A stretch of DNA of 64,000 bases from Dyadobacter psychrotolerans (lineage in GTDB: Bacteria; Bacteroidota; Bacteroidia; Cytophagales; Spirosomataceae): NCBI RefSeq assembly GCF_004349265.1, contig NZ_SMFL01000005.1, positions 248,301 through 312,300 on the forward strand. Direction: 5' to 3'. Below are positions 42,898-52,069 of the stretch, piece by piece. The notes below the pieces were generated by a model. It made no database searches and was not told the DNA's origin. It saw nothing but the letters and a program-made list of their open reading frames with translations. The translations under genes and the position numbers were made by a program. The number at the start of each line of letters is the position of its first letter. Positions within the stretch are counted from its first letter, which is position 1.

Positions 42898-43392
42898 TTA
42901 CATATATTTCATTGCCGGATATCCAAGAAGTCTGCGCCACAATGCGATCTGACCAATAATATTAGCTTCTCTGTAAACAGAGAAGGAAAGCAAGTCATAA
43001 GCAGTCATTTTAAAATCCGGACTCATTTCAATTTCGCGATCCAGTTGCGGGGCAGAAGCGTTGAGGATAGCTTCTCGCAAAAGGGGGGAAATGATTTCCC
43101 AATCTCTTCTATAGACATCCAGCGTCGGATAGGTTGCGTTATCCTGAATTCCTTTGTTGCCGGCAAAAAAGTCTGCACCGTTTTGTACTTTGTTAACACC
43201 AAATTCCTTTGCCAGTCCGTAGCGCTGTGCTACCAGGCTACCCGTCAGCCAGGCAATGTGGTTAGCTCCTGTATTCAGCCGGTTGGTCGTATCGTTCTCT
43301 GAAATGCCGTCTATAACACTTGAAAAAAATGTTGTCTGCATGTCGTAGAGAACCAGAAATCCATCCGTTCTGCTATTTTTGATCTGTTCCAT
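42898..43392 (-). CDS. DinB-superfamily protein
   Basis: This 164-residue four-helix-type protein is similar to the DinB/YfiT group. It has a helix start (DGFLVLYDMQTTFFSSVIDG), the metal-site candidate histidine in NTGANHIAWLTGSLVAQRYG (family N-term helix 2), and a C-terminal stretch FSVYREANIIGQIALWRRLL. In this fold three histidines usually bind a metal. Here the C-terminal one is replaced by residues of YREANI, so metal binding may be lost. The function is unknown; relatives act as bacillithiol- or mycothiol-dependent transferases or stress proteins. It stands alone with a promoter region on its right. Confidence 0.7.
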   Translation of the reverse strand: MEQIKNSRTDGFLVLYDMQTTFFSSVIDGISENDTTNRLNTGANHIAWLTGSLVAQRYGLAKEFGVNKVQNGADFFAGNKGIQDNATYPTLDVYRRDWEIISPLLREAILNASAPQLDREIEMSPDFKMTAYDLLSFSVYREANIIGQIALWRRLLGYPAMKYM

Positions 43393-43598
43393 GTTTGTTG
43401 TTTTAAGTTTAATTTAAAGACAATGACATGGGTCAAATCCGGACAATTCGATTTTAAATCATATAAAACTCCCCATATTTACAGGTACAGGAGAAAGATA
43501 GTTGTGGAAACAGGTGCAGAGTACCCTTATATTTGTAGTTATAAAAAGTTATCCCGAAGCGGACAAGGTGTAGCGCACGTCAAGATTTAACGCACACG

Positions 43599-44360
43599 TT
43601 ACTTCGTCTTCACGTAAAAGTGCGAAGCATTATTTTTACCAGTGTGCCTTTCTTCAACCTCAACCGCTTTAATCGAACGGATCAGATCCAGCAGTTTTTT
43701 ATGTCCATAATTTCTCGGGTCAAAATCAGGGCGTTTTTTCAGAATCATATTACCCAATACACCTAGAAAAATCCAGCCATCCTCATCGGCAATGTCATTG
43801 ATACTTTCTGAAATCAGCTTGACTAATCCTTTGTCGATCTTGGCGACTGGTGTGATATCTTCTTTCGGAGCCGGTGTTGATTTGGAGGTTTCCTTTGCTG
43901 GTGTGTCAGCTTTGGTTTCCTTTTTAAGGATTTCTATGTAAATAAATTTGTTACATGCAGCTATAAAAGCAGCTGGTGTTTTCTTTTCACCGATACCAAA
44001 AACCTGCATGCCCGCTTCACGCAGCCTGGTTGCAAGCCGTGTAAAATCGCTGTCACTGGAAACGATGCAAAACCCGTCCACACGGCCGGTATAAAGAATA
44101 TCCATTGCATCAATAATCAATGCAGAATCCGAAGAGTTTTTGCCAGAAGTATAGCTGTACTGCTGAACAGGCGTAATCGCATTTTCCAGCAATACCGTTT
44201 TCCAGCCGGAAAGAGTAGGTTTGGTCCAGTCACCATAAATCCGCTTGAACGTAGGCGTGCCATAAATAGCCACTTCTTCAAGCATACCTTTTACATTGGC
44301 ATAAGGTACATTGTCCGCATCAATCAGCACGGCGATTTTAAGTTCTCTGGTATTTTCCAT
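43599..44360 (-). CDS. NYN-domain protein with a C-terminal OST-HTH/LOTUS domain
   Basis: This 253-residue protein has an N-terminal NYN (PIN-like) nuclease domain: LKIAVLIDADNVPYANVKG (residues 6-24, with the catalytic acid pair in DAD), SALIIDAMDILYTGRVDGF, and SSDSDFTRLATRLREAGMQV with aspartates for metal binding. A linker of about 145-175 is rich in lysine, threonine and proline. The C-terminal region (about 178-250, DKGLVKLISESINDIADEDG, RNYGHKKLLDLIRSIK) fits an OST-HTH/LOTUS domain, which binds RNA. Together this suggests an RNA-processing or RNA-decay factor. It is a single gene, with no partner nearby. The LabA-like group is common, but its physiological substrates are not known. 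Confidence 0.85.
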   Translation of the reverse strand: MENTRELKIAVLIDADNVPYANVKGMLEEVAIYGTPTFKRIYGDWTKPTLSGWKTVLLENAITPVQQYSYTSGKNSSDSALIIDAMDILYTGRVDGFCIVSSDSDFTRLATRLREAGMQVFGIGEKKTPAAFIAACNKFIYIEILKKETKADTPAKETSKSTPAPKEDITPVAKIDKGLVKLISESINDIADEDGWIFLGVLGNMILKKRPDFDPRNYGHKKLLDLIRSIKAVEVEERHTGKNNASHFYVKTK

Positions 44361-44405
44361 GGACCAAAGTTAAGCGAAAGAAAATACAAACAATAGAACA
44401 CCAAA

Positions 44406-44444
44406 AAAGGGAGAAACAAGCCAGCCGACTCCATTCCTCCCTTT
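44406..44444 (-). terminator. Terminator after the S9 peptidase gene at 44465
   Basis: Stem AAAGGGAG/CTCCCTTT with a 23-base loop is followed on the minus strand by T residues. It is 20 bp past the stop of the peptidase. The long loop makes it less typical. Confidence 0.55.
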
Positions 44445-44464
44445 CCTTTATTTTTCCTTACTAC

Positions 44465-46822
44465 TTATTTCAGTTTTTCTTCAAACAACTTTAGAATCCT
44501 TTTGTATTCGTCTGTCCAGGAAGAGGGTTCTACAAAACCGTGATCTTCCATTGGGTAAGATGCCAGTTCCCAGTTATTTTTACCTAGTTCAATCAATCTT
44601 TGCGAAAGACGTACAACATCCTGGTAATGTACATTCACATCTATCATACCGTGGCAGATCAGCAGGTTATTCTTCAAACCTTCCGCAAAGTAAATCGGAG
44701 AGCTTTTGCGGTAAGACAGGCTGTCACTTTGTGGTTCGTTAAGGATGTTAGCAGTGTAACCATGGTTGTAAGCTGCCCAGTCTGTTACCGGACGAAGTGC
44801 TGCGCCGGCTTTAAATACATCAGGCGTAGTAAACAAGCCCATCAGTGTAATAAACCCGCCGTAAGAACCTCCGTAAATCCCGATTTTTCCGGCATCAATT
44901 CCGTATTTTTTTACCAGCCATTTGGCGCCGTCGGTATTGTCTGTAAGATCTTTTCCCCCCATGAAACGGTAAATTCCGGTACGCCAGTCACGGCCATAAC
45001 CTGCACTTGCACGGTAGTCCATATCCAGTACCGTATAACCTTTGTCCACAAGCAGGTTATGGAACATATATTCACGGAAATACTGGCTCCACCATTTATG
45101 TGCGTTCTGCAGATATCCGGCGCCGTGTACAAAAATTACCGCGCGGCCATTTGATTTTTTAGGTTCGTAAACCCGTGCGTAAATATCTGCTCCGTCCGTG
45201 GCCTTGATGGTCACTACTTTGGCTTCCCGCCATTTATAAGAACGGAATTCCTCGGTTGTCGATTTAGTGATCTGTTCCGGTTTTGCGGCCGTCTGGTTGT
45301 CCATCACAAAAAGCTCCCAGGGCGTCGTGCTGTTTGAGTAGCGAACTGCCAGCTTGGTTTCGTCAGGCGAAAGCGTAACATCATGTGCGCCGGTTGCCTG
45401 TGTGATACGTGTACGTTCACCGCCGGTAGTTGCCATGCGGTAAAAATGCTGCTCACCCGGATGCAGTTCATTGGTCATAATGTAAAACGTCTTTTTGTCT
45501 TTGGACAGCGTAACGTTTTGTACTTCAAACTTGCCGCCGGTCAGCTGCGTTTTCTTTCCGGTTTTTACATTTAAAGAATATAAATGTGAATAACCGGTTG
45601 CTTCGCTCTGGAAGTAAATCGTTTTTTCATCCAGCCAGCCCAGCTCGCCTCCATTGAAACCGCCGATGCCAGGCCCGCCGATCCAGGCTTCGTCACGCTG
45701 TCTGTCCAGTAAACGAAGCGTCAGAGAGTCAGCGTTCAATGACATAATCCAGCGGTCCTTATTATCCTGGGCACGTACAATCACCACCGCGTTTTCGCCG
45801 TTTTCAGACCAGAATGGCCCTGCAATCGAAACCTCACGTTCTTTTTTCTTCCAGGCGCTATCCTGTTTCGGGTAGTCTTTCAGATAGTCCGGTTTGTCGT
45901 TGATGCCCGGAATGTTCTTTACGCTTACTTTTCTGGTTGTGTCTTTTTTGATATCATAAACCCAAAATTCATTCGCCGTACCCGGAGCGCCTACCTTGGT
46001 ACGTCCGGGAATATCTTCGGTAAAACCTGACTCCGTAACATAACTCGGAACAATGGTTGACTTTGCAGCTTTATCCGGCTGTGAAACGCGGTATGTTACA
46101 AAACGGCCGTTTGGGCTCAATTTCGCGCCGCTAACGTTTTTTTCGCCGATGTAAATTTCCTTCGGATAATCCGGCTTATCAGAATCGGCGATTTTTTTAC
46201 CCGCATCTTTTTTATCCTTTCTTTCTTTTAACACCTGAAACATTTTAATCTGGTCGTTTTTCAGGTATTTTTCTTCATCGCTAAGCTTAGGCTCCGGCCG
46301 TTTTGCACCTGATTTAAAATCAGTATGCTGTGTTAGCAATCCATTACTTAATGAAATGCTAAAAAGGTTGTTGTTACGTTCAAAGATGATGCTTTGCTCA
46401 TCGCCGCTGAACGCCGGGTTACTCTCACGGTCAACTGTATTGGTCAATTGGAGAACATTGAAATTTTTGAAATCCACCACAAACAGATCTCCGTTCTTAG
46501 CATAGGTTTTCAGTGTATGTGAACGGTTAAAAACTCCGTTTCCGGCAGATGATTTTAACCTCTCTGCTGCACTGACTTTGTTTATCTTTTTGTCCGATAA
46601 GGAATATCCATAAAGAGAATCAGATAAGTTTTTATCAGGATTCCAGTCAAAGTAAATGGTTTTGGAGTCATCGGACCAGGATATATTGGATGGCGCTGTA
46701 CCGATCCATATCTTTGGGTCCCGCATGATCTTTTCTACGGAAAGCGTGGTGAGTTTCTGAGCCGTGACCGGCGTAAGGGGTAGGAGAAAAAGTAATAAAA
46801 TGGATTTTAAAAAGTATTTCAT
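44465..46822 (-). CDS. S9-family (prolyl-oligopeptidase/dipeptidyl-peptidase) exopeptidase
   Basis: This 785-residue protein has a signal peptide (residues 1-21, FLKSILLLFLLPLTPVTA). A beta-propeller-type N-terminal domain (about 40-520) has repeats such as NISWSDDSKTIYFDWNPD and VTLSPDETKLAVRYS. The C-terminal alpha/beta hydrolase (about 540-785) shows the catalytic serine in GIYGGSYGGFITLM, the aspartate in the CHGMIDVNVHYQD region and the histidine in MEDHGFVEP. This is the dipeptidyl-peptidase IV or acylaminoacyl-peptidase clan, and the enzyme should act in the periplasm. It is divergent from the phytase-like gene, and a second S9 peptidase lies 8.5 kb to the right. No peptide transporter is adjacent. 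Confidence 0.92.
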   Translation of the reverse strand: MKYFLKSILLLFLLPLTPVTAQKLTTLSVEKIMRDPKIWIGTAPSNISWSDDSKTIYFDWNPDKNLSDSLYGYSLSDKKINKVSAAERLKSSAGNGVFNRSHTLKTYAKNGDLFVVDFKNFNVLQLTNTVDRESNPAFSGDEQSIIFERNNNLFSISLSNGLLTQHTDFKSGAKRPEPKLSDEEKYLKNDQIKMFQVLKERKDKKDAGKKIADSDKPDYPKEIYIGEKNVSGAKLSPNGRFVTYRVSQPDKAAKSTIVPSYVTESGFTEDIPGRTKVGAPGTANEFWVYDIKKDTTRKVSVKNIPGINDKPDYLKDYPKQDSAWKKKEREVSIAGPFWSENGENAVVIVRAQDNKDRWIMSLNADSLTLRLLDRQRDEAWIGGPGIGGFNGGELGWLDEKTIYFQSEATGYSHLYSLNVKTGKKTQLTGGKFEVQNVTLSKDKKTFYIMTNELHPGEQHFYRMATTGGERTRITQATGAHDVTLSPDETKLAVRYSNSTTPWELFVMDNQTAAKPEQITKSTTEEFRSYKWREAKVVTIKATDGADIYARVYEPKKSNGRAVIFVHGAGYLQNAHKWWSQYFREYMFHNLLVDKGYTVLDMDYRASAGYGRDWRTGIYRFMGGKDLTDNTDGAKWLVKKYGIDAGKIGIYGGSYGGFITLMGLFTTPDVFKAGAALRPVTDWAAYNHGYTANILNEPQSDSLSYRKSSPIYFAEGLKNNLLICHGMIDVNVHYQDVVRLSQRLIELGKNNWELASYPMEDHGFVEPSSWTDEYKRILKLFEEKLK

Positions 46823-46896
46823 GGATTTGTAGGATGATTCAGTAATACGTTCCGCTGTCTTTTGAGTCTGAGTCTTAAATGTACAGATTTCAGCAG

Positions 46897-46904
46897 TATT
46901 TTTG
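46897..46904 (+). promoter_or_regulatory. Candidate -7 element of the phytase-like gene
   Basis: TATTTTTG followed by C matches TANNTTTG. It lies inside the extended open frame 46879, so the true start is more likely ATG 46939, about 28 nt past the expected transcription start. Confidence 0.4.
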
Positions 46905-46938
46905 CCAAACCCAGTTATTTTATCAGGACGTTTTACGA

Positions 46939-47913
46939 ATGAACAAAATATTTTTAATCCTCTTAATTGTTGTCAGTTTTTTTTCTGTTAATGCACAGAA
47001 ACTTCAATTTGTTTTTTCGGACAGTACCATTCTGCCGCTAAAACCCACCGGTAATCTGCATGGTATTTCAGCGATCGAATATGTTGCTTCAAAAAATCAG
47101 TGGCACCTTGCAAGCGACCGGGGAAACTACTTTGTTTTTGACAGCATCAAAACAATTCGTGATTTTGAAAAAGCAGAAAAAACGCTTGTGCCAAAGTCTA
47201 CACATAACTGGTTTGAAGCGGTAAGATTTGATAAGGACAATGGGCGGTTCATTTACGCGGTAGAAAATGAGTATGAGCCGATTTGGGAAAACATCGATTC
47301 GACAACCTTTGTAGCATATTATGATTCTTATCCTCCGAAAGTAGGTAAACCGCATTTTCTAATTCCTCCAATGTGGCTGCCTGCCGACAACAAAGGAGTT
47401 GAATCGCTGGCGATCACCGAAAGTGGAAATATCTGGGTTGCGCCGGAAGCCGGTTGGACAGGTGAAACAGAAGTAGGGCAGGACACCATCCATTTCCGGA
47501 AGTTTGTAAAGTCAGCAGATGGCTATAAACAGCCGGAAGCTTTCAGTTATGTGATCGACCGGAGCGGCTGCCCGTTCGGACCCTCGGAAAAACGGGGAGG
47601 GATTTCTGAGATTTTATCTGTAAATGAAAATCAGCTTTTGGTTTTGGAACGTTGCTACGACAATGGCAAAGGCGGCACACTAACCACTAAAGCTAAACTT
47701 TGGAATGCTACCGTAAAAGGATCACATTTAGAAAAAGATAAAGAGCCCGCATTTGATTTTAACACACAAATGCCTTTTGCTCCGGATAATCTGGAAGGAA
47801 TGTCATGGTGGCCAACCAATGGCGGCAAAAGAAAGCTTATTATAGTGAGCGACGACAATCCGGGACTCAAAAACAAGCAGCGAACACAGCTTATTTTGCT
47901 GGAAGAGAAGTAA
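46939..47913 (+). CDS. Esterase-like activity-of-phytase family protein, exported
   Basis: This 324-residue protein starts at ATG 46939 with a signal peptide (KIFLILLIVVSFFSVNAQ). The sequence has the phytase-like propeller family pattern: LKPTGNLHGISAIEYVASKN, HNWFEAVRFDKDNGRFIYAV, NKGVESLAITESGNIWVAPE, and QLLVLERCYDN, with the C-terminal PDNLEGMSWWP and KLIIVSDDNPGLK. The family is called esterase-like activity of phytase; the actual substrate in Bacteroidota is not known. It is divergent from an S9 peptidase. The open frame upstream to 46879 adds 20 residues that overlap the promoter and are rejected. Confidence 0.87.
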   Translation: MNKIFLILLIVVSFFSVNAQKLQFVFSDSTILPLKPTGNLHGISAIEYVASKNQWHLASDRGNYFVFDSIKTIRDFEKAEKTLVPKSTHNWFEAVRFDKDNGRFIYAVENEYEPIWENIDSTTFVAYYDSYPPKVGKPHFLIPPMWLPADNKGVESLAITESGNIWVAPEAGWTGETEVGQDTIHFRKFVKSADGYKQPEAFSYVIDRSGCPFGPSEKRGGISEILSVNENQLLVLERCYDNGKGGTLTTKAKLWNATVKGSHLEKDKEPAFDFNTQMPFAPDNLEGMSWWPTNGGKRKLIIVSDDNPGLKNKQRTQLILLEEK

Positions 47914-47969
47914 GGCATGCATGTTTGAATCTATTTTATTTCAAAGGTTAATTTGCTAAATTTGATATT

Positions 47970-48179
47970 ATGGATACACTACGAATCAACATACTGAATC
48001 CGAAAGCCAGAACGCTTCTGAAAGATCTGGCCGATATGGACCTGATAGAAATACAGGATACAGCTGATAATGGATTTGCAGCTGTTTTAAAAAGGATGAG
48101 GTCTAAACAAATTGTCCCTTCTTTGGATGACATCACCAGGGAAGTGGAGAAGGTACGTACCAAGCGATATGCCAAATAA
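47970..48179 (+). CDS. Antitoxin-like partner of a PIN-domain toxin
   Basis: This small protein (69 residues) precedes and overlaps a PIN-domain gene by 11 bp. It begins with a beta-like stretch (TLRINILNPKARTLLKDLAD), then helix-forming residues, and ends in a basic helix (SLDDITREVEKVRTKRYAK). It resembles antitoxins in which the C-terminal tail wraps the toxin and the N-terminal part dimerises, as in VapB-like proteins, but I do not recognise a named family. The overlap and the tight spacing are the main reason to call it an antitoxin. Placed 53 bp after the phytase-like gene; no IS element or integrase is adjacent. Confidence 0.75.
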   Translation: MDTLRINILNPKARTLLKDLADMDLIEIQDTADNGFAAVLKRMRSKQIVPSLDDITREVEKVRTKRYAK

Positions 48180-48585
48180 GGTTAGCAGGATTATTCTCGA
48201 CACCAATCTTTGGATTAGCTTCCTCATTTCAAGAGACTTCAGCAAGCTTGACGATCTTATTATCACCAAAGGTTGTGTGTTGATTTTCAGTAAAGAACTA
48301 CTTGATGAATTTCTTGAAGTAGCCAGCAGACCCAAGTTTCGACGATATTTTTCCCAATCTGACGTTGAAGATATCCTTGATACAATAGACGAGTTTGCTG
48401 AGTTCATTACTGTAAAATCCCAATTTGATCTTTGCAGAGATGTGAAAGATAATTTCCTACTATCACTTTCTTTGGATGGCGCGGCCGATTTCCTTATAAC
48501 AGGAGACAGCGACCTTATTGATATAAAAGAATTTAACAATACCCGGATTTTAAACATTACAGACTTTTTCAATCTTAATATCTAA
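48169..48585 (+). CDS. PIN-domain toxin (putative type II toxin)
   Basis: This 138-residue PIN-domain protein starts at ATG 48169, which overlaps the antitoxin stop region by 11 bp. A longer frame from 48112 runs deep inside the antitoxin gene. The PIN acids are visible: ILDTNLWISFLISRDF (D11 of the mature frame), KELLDEFLEVASRPKFRRYF, CRDVKDNFLLSLSLDGAADF and LITGDSDLID. These place it in the putative-toxin PIN family of COG1569 type, an RNase-like fold that would cleave RNA. The pair is a simple type II module. The following gene, an M1 aminopeptidase, starts 55 bp downstream on the same strand. Confidence 0.88.
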   Translation: MPNKVSRIILDTNLWISFLISRDFSKLDDLIITKGCVLIFSKELLDEFLEVASRPKFRRYFSQSDVEDILDTIDEFAEFITVKSQFDLCRDVKDNFLLSLSLDGAADFLITGDSDLIDIKEFNNTRILNITDFFNLNI

Positions 48586-48640
48586 GGGTGAGAAAATTGT
48601 CAGGAGCTATTCTTTTTTAACAATTCTTTTTCAAATTTCA

Positions 48641-51205
48641 ATGCATTCATTTTCACTCAGCTCCATATTATTAACACTTCTCATTATAACTTTTAGCTGC
48701 AAAAAATCAGATAATACCATTCCTGAAAAAGGAGTTTCTTTCTCGTTAAACGAACATCGCAAACGAACCATTGACAGTATTGAGTATGCGATTGAACTGG
48801 ATATACCTGCTTTGAAAAGTCAGTTTATCAAGGGCAAAGAAACCATTTCTTTTAATCTGAAAAAATTGGATCAGCCATTGACGCTGGATTTTAGTGCTGA
48901 CAGTTCTCATTTGATCTCAGTAAAATTGGACGGAAAAGATCTGGCTTACAGGTTTGTCAATGAACATATTATCATTGATTCGGATGAATTTAAAAAGGGT
49001 GAAAATAAAGTAGAAATCGAATTTATTGCCGGAGATATGTCGCTCAACAGAAGTGACGAATATCTTTATACGCTTTTCGTGCCCGACCGTGCTTCAACCT
49101 GTTTTCCTTTATTTGACCAACCAAATCTTAAAGCAGGTTACAGCCTGACCTTAAAGACACCTGCAAGCTGGGAGGCGGTTTCTAACGGAATTTTAATGGA
49201 GAAGGTAAGCGAGGGAGAAAAGAGTGTTTACCGTTTTAAAAAAACCAGGCCGATCAGTTCTTATCTTTTTGCCTTTTCTGCCGGGAAATTTTTTAAAGTG
49301 ACCAAGTCATTAAATGGCCGTGAGATGACGATGTATTACCGTGAAACGGATACGGCGAAAGTAAACCGTAGCCGCGATGAGGTATTTGCACTACATGAAA
49401 AGTCGCTTAGCTGGCTGGAAGAATATACCGCCATAAAATATCCGTTTGGCAAGTTTGATTTCGTATTGCTTCCCTCATTTCAGTATGGTGGAATGGAGCA
49501 TCCGGGCGCTGTGTTTTACAGCGAGTCCGGATTATTTTTGGATGAAAATGCGTCGGTAAATAGGAAAATGGCACGTGCCAGTGTGATTGCGCACGAGTCG
49601 GCGCACATGTGGTTTGGTGATCTGGTTACAATGGACTGGTTTAATGATGTTTGGCTTAAGGAAGTGTTTGCCAACTTCATGGCTGCCAAAATTGTACATC
49701 CCAGCTTTCCGGAGATCAATCATGAGCTCCGTTTTTTGCTCGCCCATTACCCGTCTGCTTACGATGTTGACCGGTCCGTCGGTACCAATCCGGTTTTACA
49801 GGATCTTGGTAATCTGAAAAATGCGGGAACGCTTTACGGAGCCATCATTTATCAAAAGGCTCCCGTCATAATGCGTCAGTTGGAACGCAAAATTGGCGAA
49901 AAATTGATGCAGGAAAGTTTGATGGAATATCTGAAGACTTACTCTTTTGCAAATGCCCGCTGGGATGACCTTATTGGTATTATAGATAAAAAAACACCTT
50001 TGGATATTGCTGACTGGAGTAATGTTTGGGTAAAAACAGCCGGCATGCCGGAGTACGATCTGGCTAAAAAGGAAGGTAAGGCAGGGATTCAGCAAAAGAA
50101 AGATTCTGTTTCGGGAAGGATCTGGGAGCAGTCTGTTTCCGTTAAAACAAGGACCGGTGATACTTATACAAAAAGCAGTTTAAATCTTGCAGGTCCCGAG
50201 CCGGTTTATATGCCCGGATCGTCAGAGCTGACTTTCCCCAATAACGACGGAGTAGGTTACGGGTATTTTAAAATGGATAGTCTCAGCAAAGATTATTTTA
50301 TAAAAAATTACAACCTGGCATCGGACTCGGTAGCGATCGACCCGGTTTTTCGCGGAGCGATGCTGGTAAACTGCTGGGAAGGTTTTTTAAGGGGCGACGG
50401 TCCTGCGCCGGAAGTTTTTGCAGAAAATATTTCAGGCCTTTTACCAAAAGAAGAAAATCCTTTGCTGGTGGATTATTTACTTGGTAACCTGCAATCGGTC
50501 TGGTGGAATTTTCTTTCAGAGCAGACAAGAGCAAAACATCAGGTGAAGATTGAACAGCAGCTTTGGGGTTTGCTGAACAAAACAAAAGATAAGGGGATAA
50601 AAACCTCCTACTTCCGTGCTTTTCGAAATGTTGCTTTAACGGCGGACGGCATTGCTAAACTGGAAAATTTGTGGAGTGACAAGCTTGTAATCAAAGATCT
50701 AATCTTGTCGGAGGATGATAAAATCGGGCTGGCTTATGACATTGCGCTAAAGGGTGCTGCGGATCCGAAAATCATTTTGGATAAACAATTAAACAATACG
50801 AAAAATCCTGACAGAAAGTCGCGTATGCAGTTTGTCATTCCTGCTTTAAGCAAAATTGAAAGGGACCGTGATGCTTTTTTTGAATCTTTAAAAAATGAGA
50901 AAAATCGCGAAAAGGAAGCTTGGGTGATTGATGCACTTGGCTTTTTGCATCATCCGCTTCGCCAGAAAAGTGCGCTGAAATACCTTCGTCCGTCACTGGA
51001 TCTTTTACAGGAAATTCAACTGACCGGTGATATATTTTTTCCTACACGCTGGACAAACAGTACGTTTTCAGGACATTCAACCAAAGAAGCAAAACAGATT
51101 GCCGATCAATTTTTAGCAGAAAATCCGGACTATCCTTACTTCCTGAAAAATAAGGTATTGCAGGCAAAAGATATGCTTAAACGGGCAGTTACACTTAAAC
51201 AGTAG
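48641..51205 (+). CDS. M1-family aminopeptidase, lipoprotein
   Basis: This 854-residue gluzincin has a lipoprotein-type N-terminus with the cysteine in LIITFSCKKSD, so it is likely exported and lipid-anchored. The M1 active site is complete: zinc ligands and catalytic glutamate in HESAHMWFGDLV, and the third ligand in LKEVFANFM, eighteen residues on. The exopeptidase motif is GGMEHPGAVFY, where the usual GAMEN has become GGMEH; the family norm has asparagine there, so substrate N-terminus recognition may differ. The second half is the helical M1 C-terminal domain. It is transcribed on the plus strand with the AraC-type gene starting 3 bp after its stop, so the two are probably linked. The gene is full length. 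Confidence 0.92.
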   Translation: MHSFSLSSILLTLLIITFSCKKSDNTIPEKGVSFSLNEHRKRTIDSIEYAIELDIPALKSQFIKGKETISFNLKKLDQPLTLDFSADSSHLISVKLDGKDLAYRFVNEHIIIDSDEFKKGENKVEIEFIAGDMSLNRSDEYLYTLFVPDRASTCFPLFDQPNLKAGYSLTLKTPASWEAVSNGILMEKVSEGEKSVYRFKKTRPISSYLFAFSAGKFFKVTKSLNGREMTMYYRETDTAKVNRSRDEVFALHEKSLSWLEEYTAIKYPFGKFDFVLLPSFQYGGMEHPGAVFYSESGLFLDENASVNRKMARASVIAHESAHMWFGDLVTMDWFNDVWLKEVFANFMAAKIVHPSFPEINHELRFLLAHYPSAYDVDRSVGTNPVLQDLGNLKNAGTLYGAIIYQKAPVIMRQLERKIGEKLMQESLMEYLKTYSFANARWDDLIGIIDKKTPLDIADWSNVWVKTAGMPEYDLAKKEGKAGIQQKKDSVSGRIWEQSVSVKTRTGDTYTKSSLNLAGPEPVYMPGSSELTFPNNDGVGYGYFKMDSLSKDYFIKNYNLASDSVAIDPVFRGAMLVNCWEGFLRGDGPAPEVFAENISGLLPKEENPLLVDYLLGNLQSVWWNFLSEQTRAKHQVKIEQQLWGLLNKTKDKGIKTSYFRAFRNVALTADGIAKLENLWSDKLVIKDLILSEDDKIGLAYDIALKGAADPKIILDKQLNNTKNPDRKSRMQFVIPALSKIERDRDAFFESLKNEKNREKEAWVIDALGFLHHPLRQKSALKYLRPSLDLLQEIQLTGDIFFPTRWTNSTFSGHSTKEAKQIADQFLAENPDYPYFLKNKVLQAKDMLKRAVTLKQ

Positions 51206-51208
51206 CGC

Positions 51209-52069
51209 ATGGCTGCAAGATCATCTATTCCGCTTCACTTTCTGGATGACGAGACGAAGTTTGGCATGTATGTGCATCGGCTCGATGAAATTGATGCTGA
51301 TGAGGTAAAACTCATGCAGGCGCACCGTGACAATCACTGTAACTTTTTTTTTCAGGAATCCGGGACTTCGCATATGATGGTGGATTTTCGCGAAGTCAGC
51401 GCGAATGGCTGTGCTATTTTTTGCATATTGCCCGGCCAGGTTCATATGCCTTTGTCGTTGTTTAATGCCAGAGGCTGGTTTATTGCAGCGGATTTAATGT
51501 CCCTGGGGGATCAGTACCGATCAGTTTTTGAAGAATTTTCAATTAACGGAGAACCGATTTCCCTGAACAGCGAACAGGCTAAAAAACTGAGTAACTGCTT
51601 CGATATGTTGTCCGACCTTTCCAAACAACCGGACGATACTTTTTTTCATCAGGCAACTTTAAATGCGATGCTGCAGGTATTTCTGGGAATGTTTGCAGCC
51701 ATCGTCTTAAATTACGAGCAGCAGTTTTCGGCCAGTAATTCCCGGACGGCGACAATTACCCGGCAGTTCAAAAGTTTGCTGGTGAAGAATTTCAAAACAA
51801 TGAAAAGTCCTTCTGAATATGCCCGTGTTTTAAATATCAGTCCTTCTTATCTGAACGAGGTAGTAAAACAGCACACGGGTTTGGCGGTGAGTATTTTGAT
51901 TCATCAGGAGATCATGATGGAAGCCAGAAGGCTTTTATACTTTACAGATCTGAGTGTGAAGCAGATTGCTTTTTCACTTGGTTATGATGATCACACTTAT
52001 TTTTCCAGACTTTTCAGAAAAGTAATCCAGGTTTCTCCCGGTCAGTTTAGAAGTGTTTACCGCAAATAG
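51209..52069 (+). CDS. AraC-family transcriptional regulator
   Basis: This 286-residue protein has an N-terminal cupin-like sensing domain (about 10-150, with NFFFQESGTSHMMVDFREV, ILPGQVHMP) and a C-terminal pair of HTH motifs (about 190-285): SPSEYARVLNISPSYLNEVV and SVKQIAFSLGYDDHTYFSRL, the latter the AraC recognition signature, with FRKVIQVSPGQFR at the end. It starts 3 bp after the M1 stop, so it is likely co-transcribed with the peptidase. The next gene, a siderophore-interacting protein, is 167 bp downstream and may be its target. The ligand is unknown. Confidence 0.92.
   Translation: MAARSSIPLHFLDDETKFGMYVHRLDEIDADEVKLMQAHRDNHCNFFFQESGTSHMMVDFREVSANGCAIFCILPGQVHMPLSLFNARGWFIAADLMSLGDQYRSVFEEFSINGEPISLNSEQAKKLSNCFDMLSDLSKQPDDTFFHQATLNAMLQVFLGMFAAIVLNYEQQFSASNSRTATITRQFKSLLVKNFKTMKSPSEYARVLNISPSYLNEVVKQHTGLAVSILIHQEIMMEARRLLYFTDLSVKQIAFSLGYDDHTYFSRLFRKVIQVSPGQFRSVYRK

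Noticed and set aside
44600-45154. 184-residue plus-strand frame opposite the S9 peptidase
   Set aside because: Antisense shadow of the strongly conserved catalytic domain.
46879-46938. N-terminal extension of the phytase-like protein
   Set aside because: The extra 20 residues precede the signal peptide and cover the likely -7 element.
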